DNA of 64,000 bases from Yonghaparkia sp. Root332. Its GTDB lineage: Bacteria; Actinomycetota; Actinomycetes; Actinomycetales; Microbacteriaceae. The stretch covers positions 1,237,651-1,301,650 of the forward strand of contig NZ_LMCX01000001.1 of the NCBI RefSeq assembly GCF_001425665.1, read 5' to 3'. Position numbers and translations under genes: made by a program. Numbering within the stretch: position 1 is the stretch's first letter; every line of letters begins with the position of its first letter. The notes beneath the pieces are model-generated. The model made no database searches, was not told where the DNA came from, and saw only the letters and a program-made list of their open reading frames with translations. Shown here piece after piece: positions 8,386 to 15,865 of the stretch.

Positions 8386-10227
8386 CTATCGCCCGGCCGC
8401 GTACCCCTGCGCCCCGCGCGAGTTCGACGCCGCGTACATCCACCCGCGCGAGCGGTCGATGCCGACGCAGCTCATGCGTCCGAGCGTCCACGGCCCGACG
8501 ACGCTGACCGCGTGCCCCCGCGCGCGCAGCCCCTCGATCACGTCGTCGCCGAGCCGCGACTCGACCGTGAGCGACGCGACCTGCACCGTGCGCGGCTGGA
8601 ACGACGCCACCATCGCGTCCGTGTGGAACATCGGCGCATCGATCGCCTGCTGCGGCTCGTAGCCGCCGACGATGCGGCGCAGCAGGTAGAGCAGCTGCCA
8701 CTGGTCCTGCTGGTCGCCACCGGGCGTGCCGAGCGCCTCGAACGCTTCACCGGCGACCGCGAGCATCGTCGGCGAGAGCGTCGATCGGGGGCGGATGCCC
8801 GGCTCGAGCCGCGACGGAGACGCCGGGTCGAGCCACATCATCTGGGCGCGCGTGCCGAGGCAGAAGCCGAGGCTGGGGATCGTGGGGGAGGACTGCAGCC
8901 ATCCGCCCGAGGGAGTCACCGACACGAGCGTGCCCCACTGGTCGACGACGTCGAGGTGGCACGTGTCGCCGCGGGAGCGGCCGCTGCGGTCGATCGTCGG
9001 CTCGCCCGCGCCCGACGGCGAGGCCGCGCCGCCCGCGACGGCGGCGGCGTGGTCGACGACCGGGGGCATCCACGGCGTACGGCCGCCGGGGCTGCCGGGT
9101 CGCACCTCGCGCGAGGCCTCGTCGCCGATCAGCTCGGCCCGCGAGGCCAGGTACGACGACGACAGAAGGTCTGCGAGCGGCACCTCGACCGCCGCCGCGT
9201 CGGCGAACCACGCGTCGCGGTCGGCCAGCGCGAGCTTGAGAGCCTCGACGATCGTGTGCACTCCGAGCTCGGTCGACGGGTCGAGCACGCCGTCTCCGTG
9301 CGTCGCGGCGCGCGCCTCGAGGATGCCCAGCGCCATGAGCAGGGCGGGCCCCTGCGTCCACGCCCCGGCCTTCACGACGTCGACCCCGCGGAAGGCGAGC
9401 ATGACCGGCTCCTCCTCCGCTGGCGCGAACGCCGCGACGTCGGCCGCGGTGATGACGCCCGCGTGGTCGCCGCCCGTCGAGTGCCGCACGGGGGTCCGCA
9501 CGAACTCCTCGATCGCCTCGGCGACGAAGCCGTGCTGCCACATTCCGATCGCGGCATGGATGCGGTCCTCGCGCGAGCCGGTCGACTCGCCGGCCGCGAT
9601 CAGTCGCCTCAGCACCCCGGCCCACGCCTCGTTGCGGATCAGATCGCCCGCCTCGGGCACCTCGCCGCCGGGCATCCACTGCGCCTTCGACGTCGGCCAG
9701 TGCTCGTCGAACAGCGGCGCGACCGCGCGGATCGTGCGCACCACGTTCTCATGCACGGGGTGGCCCTCGGCCGCGTAGCGCAAGGCGGGGGAGAGCACGT
9801 CGCGCAGCTCCCACGTTCCGCGCTCGGCGAGCAGGGTCAGCCACGTGACGACCGAGCCGGGCACGGCGGCCGCGAGCGGGCCCGCGCCCGGAACCTCGTC
9901 GAGACCGAGAGACCGGTAGTGCGAGATCGTCGCGCCCGCGGGCGCCGCGCCCTGCCCCGCGAGCACGATCGGCGCCTCGCCCGCGGGCGCGATGAGCCCC
10001 GTGAGATCGCCGCCCGGCCCGTTGAGGTGCGGCTCGACGACGTGCAGCACGAACGCGCACGCGACGGCCGCGTCGATCGCGGTACCGCCGCGCTCGAGCA
10101 CCGACTGGGCGGTCGCGGTGGCGAGCCAGTGGGTGCTCGCCGCCATGCCGAAGGTGCCGCGCAGCTCGGGGCGCGTGCGATCGGCGAGCGGAGGGGTGAA
10201 GGCGGAGCCAGCATCGACGGTGGTCAT
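8386..10227 (-). CDS. Gamma-glutamyltransferase-family Ntn hydrolase
   Basis: 613 residues. Proteins of this family mature by self-cleavage, and the new N-terminal Thr is the nucleophile. The cleavage site is seen in SRGD-TCHLDVVDQWGTLVSVTPSGG, placing the nucleophile at T422 and leaving a small subunit of about 190 residues, as is usual. The large subunit carries ASTHWLATATAQSVLERGGTAIDAAVACAFVLHVVEPHLNGPGGDL, the standard opening. No signal peptide is visible, so it may be cytoplasmic and act as a GGT-like acylase rather than on exported glutathione. The ATG is preceded by TAGCCT (10234-10239 on the minus strand, 6-nt gap). Confidence 0.9.
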   Translation of the reverse strand: MTTVDAGSAFTPPLADRTRPELRGTFGMAASTHWLATATAQSVLERGGTAIDAAVACAFVLHVVEPHLNGPGGDLTGLIAPAGEAPIVLAGQGAAPAGATISHYRSLGLDEVPGAGPLAAAVPGSVVTWLTLLAERGTWELRDVLSPALRYAAEGHPVHENVVRTIRAVAPLFDEHWPTSKAQWMPGGEVPEAGDLIRNEAWAGVLRRLIAAGESTGSREDRIHAAIGMWQHGFVAEAIEEFVRTPVRHSTGGDHAGVITAADVAAFAPAEEEPVMLAFRGVDVVKAGAWTQGPALLMALGILEARAATHGDGVLDPSTELGVHTIVEALKLALADRDAWFADAAAVEVPLADLLSSSYLASRAELIGDEASREVRPGSPGGRTPWMPPVVDHAAAVAGGAASPSGAGEPTIDRSGRSRGDTCHLDVVDQWGTLVSVTPSGGWLQSSPTIPSLGFCLGTRAQMMWLDPASPSRLEPGIRPRSTLSPTMLAVAGEAFEALGTPGGDQQDQWQLLYLLRRIVGGYEPQQAIDAPMFHTDAMVASFQPRTVQVASLTVESRLGDDVIEGLRARGHAVSVVGPWTLGRMSCVGIDRSRGWMYAASNSRGAQGYAAGR

Positions 10228-10307
10228 CCTTCGAGGCTAGCCCGGGCATCCCTCATCGAATGCTGCGACGGCGGGCGCGCCGCGCCCCGCCGGTAGGCTG
10301 GTGGATC

Positions 10308-11381
10308 GTGGCTCTCTCTATCGGCATCGTCGGCCTGCCCAACGTCGGCAAGTCCACCCTCTTCAACGCGCTCACCGAGAACGACGTGCTCGCGGCGAAC
10401 TACCCGTTCGCGACGATCGAGCCCAACGTCGGCATCGTCGAGCTGCCCGATGAGCGCCTGCAGGTGCTCGCCGGCATCTTCGGCAGCGAGCGCATCCTGC
10501 CCGCGACGGTGTCGTTCGTCGACATCGCCGGCATCGTGAAGGGCGCGAGCGAGGGCGAGGGGCTCGGCAACCAGTTCCTCGCGAACATCCGCGAGTCGGA
10601 TGCGATCGCGCAGGTCGTGCGCGCCTTCACCGACGATGACGTCGTGCACGTCGGCGGCAAGGTCGACCCCGCCGGCGACATGGAGACCATCAACACCGAG
10701 CTCATGCTCGCCGACCTGCAGACGCTCGAGAAGGCGATCCCGCGCTACGAGAAGGAGGTCAAGGGCAAGAAGCTCGACCCCTCGGTGCTGCAGGTGGCGC
10801 AGGATGCTCACGCGCTGCTCTCCGCGGGCACCACCCTCTCGGCGGCGGGCTTCGACGCCGCGCCGATCCGCGAGCTCGGCCTCCTCAGTGCGAAGCCGTT
10901 CATCTACGTGTTCAACGTCGACGAGGGCGTGCTCGGCGACGCTGCGCGCATGGACGAGCTCGCCGCGCTCGTCGCGCCCGCGAAGGCCGTCTTCCTCGAC
11001 GCCAAGATCGAGAGCGAGCTCATCGGGCTCGACGCTTCAGATGCTGCGGAGCTCCTGGCCTCGACCGGGCAGACCGAGAGCGGGCTGCACCAGCTCGCCC
11101 GCATCGGCTTCGACACGCTCGGCCTGCAGACCTACCTCACTGCGGGCCCCAAGGAGTCGCGCGCCTGGACGATCGGCAAGGGCTGGAAGGCTCCGCAGGC
11201 GGCCGGCGTGATCCACACCGACTTCGAGAAGGGCTTCATCAAGGCGGAGGTCATCTCGTTCGACGACCTCGTCGCGTGCGGCTCGGTCGCCGAGGCCCGC
11301 TCGAAGGGCAAGGCCCGCATCGAGGGCAAGGACTACGTCATGCAGGACGGCGACGTGGTCGAGTTCCGCTTCAACGTGTAG
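10308..11381 (+). CDS. ychF: Redox-regulated ATPase/GTPase YchF (OLA1 family)
   Basis: 357 residues, the usual family length. The P loop GLPNVGKST (residues 9-17), switch region YPFATIEPNVGIVELPD and G3 DIAGIVKGASEGEGLGNQFL identify the Obg-related YchF family. The C-terminal TGS-like end (VIHTDFEKGFIKAEVISFDDL ... GKDYVMQDGDVVEFRFNV) is intact. It binds ATP, and sometimes GTP, and associates with ribosomes. The GTG start follows TAGGCT at 10294-10299 with an 8-nt gap. The gene is divergent from the GGT-like gene. Confidence 0.97.
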   Translation: MALSIGIVGLPNVGKSTLFNALTENDVLAANYPFATIEPNVGIVELPDERLQVLAGIFGSERILPATVSFVDIAGIVKGASEGEGLGNQFLANIRESDAIAQVVRAFTDDDVVHVGGKVDPAGDMETINTELMLADLQTLEKAIPRYEKEVKGKKLDPSVLQVAQDAHALLSAGTTLSAAGFDAAPIRELGLLSAKPFIYVFNVDEGVLGDAARMDELAALVAPAKAVFLDAKIESELIGLDASDAAELLASTGQTESGLHQLARIGFDTLGLQTYLTAGPKESRAWTIGKGWKAPQAAGVIHTDFEKGFIKAEVISFDDLVACGSVAEARSKGKARIEGKDYVMQDGDVVEFRFNV

Positions 11382-11428
11382 TGAGCCCCGGCTCCTAGAT
11401 TCTCACCCGAACGCACGCGGAGGTTGCC

Positions 11429-12241
11429 TTGAACGCATTCGAAGGGACGGGCCAGAACTCGGCCGTCGTGCAACTAGTGGCAGCTGGGTCGGGAGCAACC
11501 GGCGTTGCCGCCGGCGCGCTTTTGGGATTCCTGGTCGGGGGCCCGGAGGGGGCCGCCTTGGGGGGCGGTTCAGGCGCGCTACTTCAGGAGGGAATAAAGG
11601 GTGCCGTCGGGCACATAGCGGTTCGTTTGTCCACTGATATGGAAAGGGAGCGAGTAGGCACGTGCCTTATCCTCGCCCACCGCCTGATCGCGGAAAGGCT
11701 AAACGCCGGAACTCCTCTACGGGAGCCCGGCTTTTTCAGTCGGCGTGAACGTCGTGCACAGAGGCAACTGCGCTCAGAAGCCGAAGAGTTGCTAGAGGGA
11801 ACGTTCCTTGCCGCCCGGGATGCCTACGAAGAACGAAAGGTCGAACTGCTAGCGCGTTTTTACGCCAACGCGGCGTTTGCGACGAATTTGGATCCAAGCC
11901 ATCTGAATCATATCTTGAATCTGGCAAAGCTGCTTACCTACCGACAACTCGTGATTGTAGGTATTCTGGGGAGTCAAGAACTTTCGCGGGTGAGGTCCCT
12001 TGACTTCAGGGGCAGCGAATCATTGCCGGCAGCTACAGTCGGCGTGCTGTTCGAGCTTTACCAGATGGTAGGTCTGGACCTAATAGTCTCGGCGGACAGT
12101 TCTTACATCATGGGCGTGGCGGATATAAACCCGAGCCTATTGCGATTGCAGGGAAACGGAGTCCACCTTTTTCAGCTACTCAGGCCCGACGAGGTGCCGA
12201 CAGACGAGCAGCGGTTCTTCTTCGAAGCGTTCGGTGTGTAG
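11429..12241 (+). CDS. Island protein of unknown function with a glycine-rich hydrophobic N-terminus
   Basis: 270 residues, not recognised. Residues about 15-55 form a Gly/Ala zipper-like hydrophobic stretch (GATGVAAGALLGFLVGG then GGGSGALLQEG) that could insert in a membrane. The rest is soluble and helical with Arg/Glu-rich segments (FSRRERRAQRQLRSEAEELLEG) and ends in RFFFEAFGV. A TTG start fits GGAGG at 11420-11424. Codon use is unlike the flanking chromosome. It is convergent with the DUF5343-HEPN operon. Whether it belongs to the same functional module is unknown. Confidence 0.6.
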   Translation: MNAFEGTGQNSAVVQLVAAGSGATGVAAGALLGFLVGGPEGAALGGGSGALLQEGIKGAVGHIAVRLSTDMERERVGTCLILAHRLIAERLNAGTPLREPGFFSRRERRAQRQLRSEAEELLEGTFLAARDAYEERKVELLARFYANAAFATNLDPSHLNHILNLAKLLTYRQLVIVGILGSQELSRVRSLDFRGSESLPAATVGVLFELYQMVGLDLIVSADSSYIMGVADINPSLLRLQGNGVHLFQLLRPDEVPTDEQRFFFEAFGV

Positions 12242-12375
12242 ACGCCGTGTGAGTCCTGTCCGCAAGAATAGGCTGATGAAGCTTATTGTGTCCGGGCGGA
12301 CACAAATGCCATTCTGCTCGGCGCTGTTTTGGTACCCGTGTACGAGCGCATCCGAGGTAGGCGCCGACAGTGAGG
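12242..12375. other. Convergent intergenic stretch in the island
   Basis: 134 bp between two convergent stop codons. It contains a 9-bp-arm palindrome (12286-12305) and no supportable open reading frame. It probably holds transcription ends for both sides. Confidence 0.5.
12286..12305. repeat. Perfect 20-bp palindrome (TTGTGTCCG-GG-CGGACACAA)
   Basis: Arms TTGTGTCCG (12286-12294) and CGGACACAA (12297-12305) are exact inverse complements around GG. As RNA it would form an 8-bp stem with a GGGC loop. It sits between convergent genes, which favours a bidirectional terminator, but neither side has a T run, so a protein-binding site or recombination site is also possible. Confidence 0.55.
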
Positions 12376-12933
12376 TCAGCCCACTACTCGAAGCCAGTCC
12401 CTGACTCGCACTTCCATCCGTTCCACATCGGCTTCCGTCAAGCGTCCAGTGTGGGCAAGAGCGCGACGAGTTCGGTTCAGCTCCTCAAAATAGTATTTGA
12501 CCCACGCTTGATCTCCCAGCAGACCTTCGAAGTGAGGCCATTGGGACAAGATTATGTCCGCGTACTGAGGAAAATCGACATACGAGAGCAGGGAATTGCC
12601 CCGAGGCCCGTGCCATCGCGACCGAGCGTCGTCATCGCGACGTCTTTCGGCACTCTTCCTAATTGTGGGATCTACACCGATCGACCACCAGGTTTCGGCT
12701 CCTAGCGCATCGCGCAAGGTTGACTCGATCAGCTCTCGAATTGAGTTCTCCAGGCAGTACAACAACTCATAGACATCTCCCATGAAGCCTGCCTGAGCTC
12801 GAGAAGCTTCGGAAAAGTTTGCGATCGTACTTGGGCGGTCTGCATTCCGGATCGCCTCGGTGACGTTGGTTGCTCGGTTTACGTTCAGCGCTCTAAATAG
12901 GAAAGCTTGCAGCTCAGTGGACGAGCTGTTCAT
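12376..12933 (-). CDS. Swt1-type HEPN-domain protein (candidate RNase effector)
   Basis: 185 residues. The C-terminal half looks like an Swt1-family HEPN domain: a helical region LLYCLENSIRELIESTLRDALGAETWW, an aromatic stretch LLSYVDFPQYADIILSQWPHF, then LNRTRRALAHTGRLTEADVERME, which carries the HEPN R-x4-H motif as R156 and H161. HEPN proteins are commonly metal-independent RNases in toxin-antitoxin and phage-defence systems. The ATG overlaps the stop of the upstream DUF5343 gene (ATGA), so the two are translated together. RNase activity is inferred from the motif only. Confidence 0.75.
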   Translation of the reverse strand: MNSSSTELQAFLFRALNVNRATNVTEAIRNADRPSTIANFSEASRAQAGFMGDVYELLYCLENSIRELIESTLRDALGAETWWSIGVDPTIRKSAERRRDDDARSRWHGPRGNSLLSYVDFPQYADIILSQWPHFEGLLGDQAWVKYYFEELNRTRRALAHTGRLTEADVERMEVRVRDWLRVVG

Positions 12934-13544
12934 GACAAGTGAGACTTCAGAGATTTGAATATGGCGTCATAAACGGCCACGTCAGTGGTTAGCGGCAGGT
13001 GTACATGCACGTCATGTCGGAGTGTGAGTCCGCCGACGGACCCGACCGGGTGCGGCGTCTCGGTGGACGCTGCCTCAACAAGTACCTGGTCATTCGTCCT
13101 CTCCGAGGTTGGCGTTGCCCCGCCACTTGTGAAGTCGGCGAGCGAGCACAATGCGGTGAACGTCAGTGCCATCTTGGCGCTTATCGAGTCGCCCTTGTCC
13201 GACAGTCGGCCGAACACGCCCGTGAGTTGCGAAGAGGACTTTCTATATGCTTCGGTGTCAATCGCAAAAACGTCGGCGTAGGCTTCACGGATGCCCTGTG
13301 CAAGGGACGTTTTGGCTACTGATTTGTCTTTGTAGCGCCTATATCGATCTGTGGGTGTCGCGGCGTCATTCAGAAATCCAAGGGATTTCAGAACCGGAAT
13401 CATTGGACGATCGCCTGAACTCGCGTATCCGAGCTGTTTCAGGAATTCGTATGAGAACTTTTCGGGAACACCGGCGCGCTGAATCGCATCGAATATTGCT
13501 GCCGTGTTCTTAGTGGAAGTGAGGTACGAAGTCGGGACGGACAT
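12930..13544 (-). CDS. DUF5343-family protein
   Basis: 204 residues. The DUF5343 core is clear at the N-terminus: YLTSTKNTAAIFDAIQRAGVPEKFSYEFLKQLGYASSGDRPMIPVLKSLGFLNDAATPTDRYRRYKD, about residues 7-75. A second helical part about 80-140 and a Ser/Thr-rich tail ending in a beta-like GGLTLRHDVHVHLPLT segment follow. No enzymatic motif is seen, and a winged-helix-like or adaptor fold is plausible. It is the first gene of the operon with the HEPN gene. The ATG follows TATTCT (13551-13556, minus strand) by 6 nt without a Shine-Dalgarno. Confidence 0.78.
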   Translation of the reverse strand: MSVPTSYLTSTKNTAAIFDAIQRAGVPEKFSYEFLKQLGYASSGDRPMIPVLKSLGFLNDAATPTDRYRRYKDKSVAKTSLAQGIREAYADVFAIDTEAYRKSSSQLTGVFGRLSDKGDSISAKMALTFTALCSLADFTSGGATPTSERTNDQVLVEAASTETPHPVGSVGGLTLRHDVHVHLPLTTDVAVYDAIFKSLKSHLS

Positions 13545-13779
13545 GTCCGCAGAATACCCCGAGTGTGAGGATTGCGCACTCTATCTCTGCCTTTGATCGT
13601 ATCGCAATTTGTAGTCGGCCGGCCCGGAGTCGGAGAGCTCGACAGTAGATGGGGGTGATGACACAGATGGCACCGGAAAGTGGAGAGCGCCCTGCGATGG
13701 GTTGGCGATGCGGAACAAAGGGCCGATCTCCGGGGCGCGAAACCCGGAATGTGGTTGCATGCCACCCCGTGGTTATGTC
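13545..13779. other. Intergenic stretch at the right edge of the island
   Basis: About 235 bp between the DUF5343 start and the stop of the acyltransferase gene. It holds the operon -10 box at one end. Short overlapping reading frames here lack start signals and consistent codon bias, so I call no gene. The change back to high GC occurs in this stretch. Confidence 0.5.
13551..13556 (-). promoter_or_regulatory. -10 box of the DUF5343-HEPN operon (TATTCT)
   Basis: On the minus strand TATTCT lies 6 nt before the DUF5343 ATG, giving a leaderless mRNA if transcription starts at the ATG. No good -35 is visible at the usual distance. Confidence 0.45.
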
Positions 13780-14355
13780 CTATACAGCGGGTTCCTCCCG
13801 CAGCCGCGGCTCGACGCGGTTCTTCGGGTGGTAGCCCGACTTGTCGGCGTAGTACCCGCGGATCCGCTCCATGTCGGCCGCCACATCGCCGGTGAGCTCG
13901 AACGTCGGCCCGAGGCCGGTGGTCATCGTGGTCCGGTCGACGTACCCGAGGGTCACGGGCAGGCCGGTCTCGCGCGCGATCCGGTAAAAGCCAGACTTCC
14001 AGTGCGTGTGCCCCGAGCGCGTGCCGTCCGGTGTGACGACGAGGCTGAACACCTCGCCGGAGCGCATCCGCTCGACGACCTCCGACACCACACGGCCGGG
14101 CGCCTCCCGATCGACCGGGATACCACCGAGGCGCAGCATCAGCGGCCCCCTCCACCCGCGGAACAGGCTCTTCTTGCCGAGCCACTTGATGTGGATGTCG
14201 AGCTTCCACGTGATGGCGAGCATGAACACGAAGTCCCAGTTCGACGTGTGCGGCGCCCCGATGAGCAGGGTCGGGCGGTCCGGGGCGGTTTCGGTCTCGA
14301 GGCGCCACGGGCTGACGGCCCAGAACGCACGGGAGGCGAGGCGGCGCAGGAGCAT
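13780..14355 (-). CDS. PlsC-like 1-acylglycerol-3-phosphate acyltransferase family protein
   Basis: 191 residues, short for the family. It has the acyltransferase H-x4-D motif in APHTSNWDFVFML, the second block KKSLFRGWRGPLMLRLGGIPVDREAPG and the third block VVTPDGTRSG. These enzymes transfer acyl groups to lysophosphatidic acid or related acceptors at the membrane. Being a short form with TPDGTRS in place of FPEGTRS, it may acylate something else. The ATG has TACGCT at 14362-14367 (minus strand) 6 nt upstream, back to back with the next gene's promoter. Confidence 0.85.
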   Translation of the reverse strand: MLLRRLASRAFWAVSPWRLETETAPDRPTLLIGAPHTSNWDFVFMLAITWKLDIHIKWLGKKSLFRGWRGPLMLRLGGIPVDREAPGRVVSEVVERMRSGEVFSLVVTPDGTRSGHTHWKSGFYRIARETGLPVTLGYVDRTTMTTGLGPTFELTGDVAADMERIRGYYADKSGYHPKNRVEPRLREEPAV

Positions 14356-14361
14356 GACTCA

Positions 14362-14393
14362 AGCGTATGCCGAGGGTCCTGCAGCGATAGCGT
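14362..14393. promoter_or_regulatory. Back-to-back leaderless -10 boxes in a 44-bp divergent gap
   Basis: TACGCT (minus strand, 14362-14367) precedes the acyltransferase ATG by 6 nt and TAGCGT (plus strand, 14388-14393) precedes the reductase-like ATG by 6 nt. The whole divergent gap is 44 bp, so each promoter's -35 region must lie under or inside the other transcript's start. Confidence 0.5.
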
Positions 14394-14399
14394 CGCCGC

Positions 14400-15026
14400 A
14401 TGCGCACCCTCACCGTCTGCAACTTCGTCACGATCGACGGCCGCTACGAGGACGACGACCACGACATCGCATCGTTCTTCGAGCACCTGCACGCCGACTA
14501 CCGCGCCGCCGACCACTTCGACCACTACAACGCCGGTCTCGTCCGCTCGTCCGACACCCTGCTGCTCTCGGGCCGTCAGTCGACGCTCGGCAACCTCGGC
14601 TACTGGAAGGGCGTGCGCGACGACCCGCACGCGACCCCCATCAGGCGCGAGTTCGCCGAGCTCATCGAGGCGATCGAGAAGGTCGTCGTCTCCGACACGA
14701 TCACCGAAGAGGATCTCGCGCCGCATCCGAACACCCGCATCGTGTCGGTGGCGGATGCCCGCGCCGAGGTCACTCGCCTGAAGCAGCTCGACGGCCGCGG
14801 CATCCTGGTCATCCTGGGCCGCCGTCTCTGGAACGACCTCATGCACGCAGGGCTGGTCGATGAGCTGCACCTCGTCACGTTCCCGCTCATCGCCGGAGGC
14901 GGGGTCGCCCTCTTCGACAACCGGCCACCGGTCTCGCTGAGGCTGCTCGGCACCGAGACCTGGGCCGAGGCCGGGCAGGTGCTCATGCGCTGGGCGGTCG
15001 AGCCCGCGAGTGCTGTCGATGCCTGA
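14400..15026 (+). CDS. RibD_C/dihydrofolate-reductase-family protein
   Basis: 208 residues. The N-terminal strand MRTLTVCNFVTIDGRYEDDD and the later LDGRGILVILGRRLWNDLMHAGLVDELHLVTFPLIAGGGVALFD are the standard markers of the small DHFR-like reductases that share the fold of the RibD C-terminal domain. An NADPH-dependent reduction is expected, but the substrate is unknown, and this stand-alone type is often not a riboflavin enzyme. The stop overlaps the ATG of the NUDIX gene, suggesting an operon. Confidence 0.85.
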   Translation: MRTLTVCNFVTIDGRYEDDDHDIASFFEHLHADYRAADHFDHYNAGLVRSSDTLLLSGRQSTLGNLGYWKGVRDDPHATPIRREFAELIEAIEKVVVSDTITEEDLAPHPNTRIVSVADARAEVTRLKQLDGRGILVILGRRLWNDLMHAGLVDELHLVTFPLIAGGGVALFDNRPPVSLRLLGTETWAEAGQVLMRWAVEPASAVDA

Positions 15027-15474
15027 CGCGACCGAGCGGAACCTTGTGCGCAAAGTCGTCGGCTACGTGCTCCGTGACGACCGACTGCTCGTCTTCACCC
15101 ACGACGACGTGCCCCTCGAGGAAGCCGGCATCCAGGTGCCCGCTGGCTCGATCGAACGTGGCGAGGAGCCGCGCGATGCTGCAGCGCGCGAAGTGCTCGA
15201 GGAAACCGGCGTCGAGACGCGCGTCGTGAAGGAGCTCGGTATCGAGCACTACGACATCAGCCCGTCCCGACCGGAGATTCACGAGCGCCACTTCTTCCAG
15301 CTCGAACCCGCCGACGCCGACCTGCCCGAGCGGTGGGCGGCAGGCGAGTTCTCCCCGTCCGGCAGCGGGGCCGGAGCGCGGTGGACGTGCTGGTGGCTCC
15401 CGATCGAGCACGGCCACGTGCTGAGCGCCGGCTTCGGGGCGCGCCTCGGTCAGCTCGACCTCGGGCGCGGCTGA
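15019..15474 (+). CDS. NUDIX hydrolase
   Basis: 151 residues with a perfect NUDIX box G-x5-E-x7-REVLEETGV, starting at GSIERGEEPRDAAAREVLEETG (about residues 43-65). It hydrolyses a nucleoside diphosphate linked to some other moiety. The C-terminal part (WTCWWLPIEHGHVLSAGFGARLG) resembles NUDIX proteins of unknown substrate. The ATG at 15019 overlaps the preceding stop. A GTG at 15010 would add three residues. Confidence 0.88.
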   Translation: MPDATERNLVRKVVGYVLRDDRLLVFTHDDVPLEEAGIQVPAGSIERGEEPRDAAAREVLEETGVETRVVKELGIEHYDISPSRPEIHERHFFQLEPADADLPERWAAGEFSPSGSGAGARWTCWWLPIEHGHVLSAGFGARLGQLDLGRG

Positions 15475-15523
15475 TGCGGCAAAGGCATCCTCGGCCCGCC
15501 CTTGGTCCTGACAGAATCTCCGC

Positions 15524-15865
15524 ATGACGGATCTCCCGCCCGACCACGGCCCGGCGCAGCAGACACCGGCGGCCGCGCCGCCGCTCGGTGCTCCGGTCGC
15601 GTCCACCGCCCCGCCGACGAACGTCCTCGCGATCCTCGCCCTCGTCGCGGCCTTCATCGCCCCGCCCGCGGGGCTCGTCCTCGGCATCATCGCCCAGCGG
15701 CAGATCGCCCAGTCGGGGGAGTCGGGCAGCGGCCTCGCGCTCGCCGGCACGATCGTCGGCGGCGTCTTCACCGCGTTCATCGCGCTCTTCCTCATCGCGT
15801 GGCTCGGCACGTTCGTGTCGATCTTCGCGACCTTCTTCACGGTCTTCGCCGCCACCGGGGCCTGA
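15524..15865 (+). CDS. DUF4190-type membrane protein
   Basis: 113 residues. A Pro/Ala-rich cytoplasmic leader (1-32) is followed by two hydrophobic helices with the DUF4190 pattern NVLAILALVAAFIAPPAGLVLGIIAQRQI ... GSGLALAGTIVGGVFTAFIALFLIAWL. Function unknown. A CAGAAT box 6 nt before the ATG (15512-15517) suggests a leaderless start. Its TGA directly abuts the next gene's GTG. Confidence 0.8.
   Translation: MTDLPPDHGPAQQTPAAAPPLGAPVASTAPPTNVLAILALVAAFIAPPAGLVLGIIAQRQIAQSGESGSGLALAGTIVGGVFTAFIALFLIAWLGTFVSIFATFFTVFAATGA

Larger units (their letters stand above)
11390..13779. other. AT-richer genomic island (likely horizontally acquired)
   Basis: From just after ychF to just before the acyltransferase gene, base composition and codon use change abruptly. 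Two 60-base lines counted by hand inside the island (12781, 12841) are about 53-55% GC, against 75% for a line in ychF (10801). Codons with A/T in the third position become common. The island holds three genes and two intergenic stretches. No integrase, tRNA or direct-repeat boundary was found, so the mode of acquisition is unknown. Confidence 0.75.

Noticed and set aside
8308-10296. A 662-residue plus-strand open frame opposite the gamma-glutamyltransferase gene
   Set aside because: Arg-rich shadow frame. The minus strand has the full Ntn-hydrolase signature.
12286-12305. Palindrome as an attachment or integration site
   Set aside because: No second copy at the other island edge and no integrase, so only an inverted repeat is claimed.
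13649-13834. Possible small plus-strand gene at the island edge
   Set aside because: Several overlapping short frames, no Shine-Dalgarno or -10 box, and part overlaps the 3' end of the acyltransferase gene.
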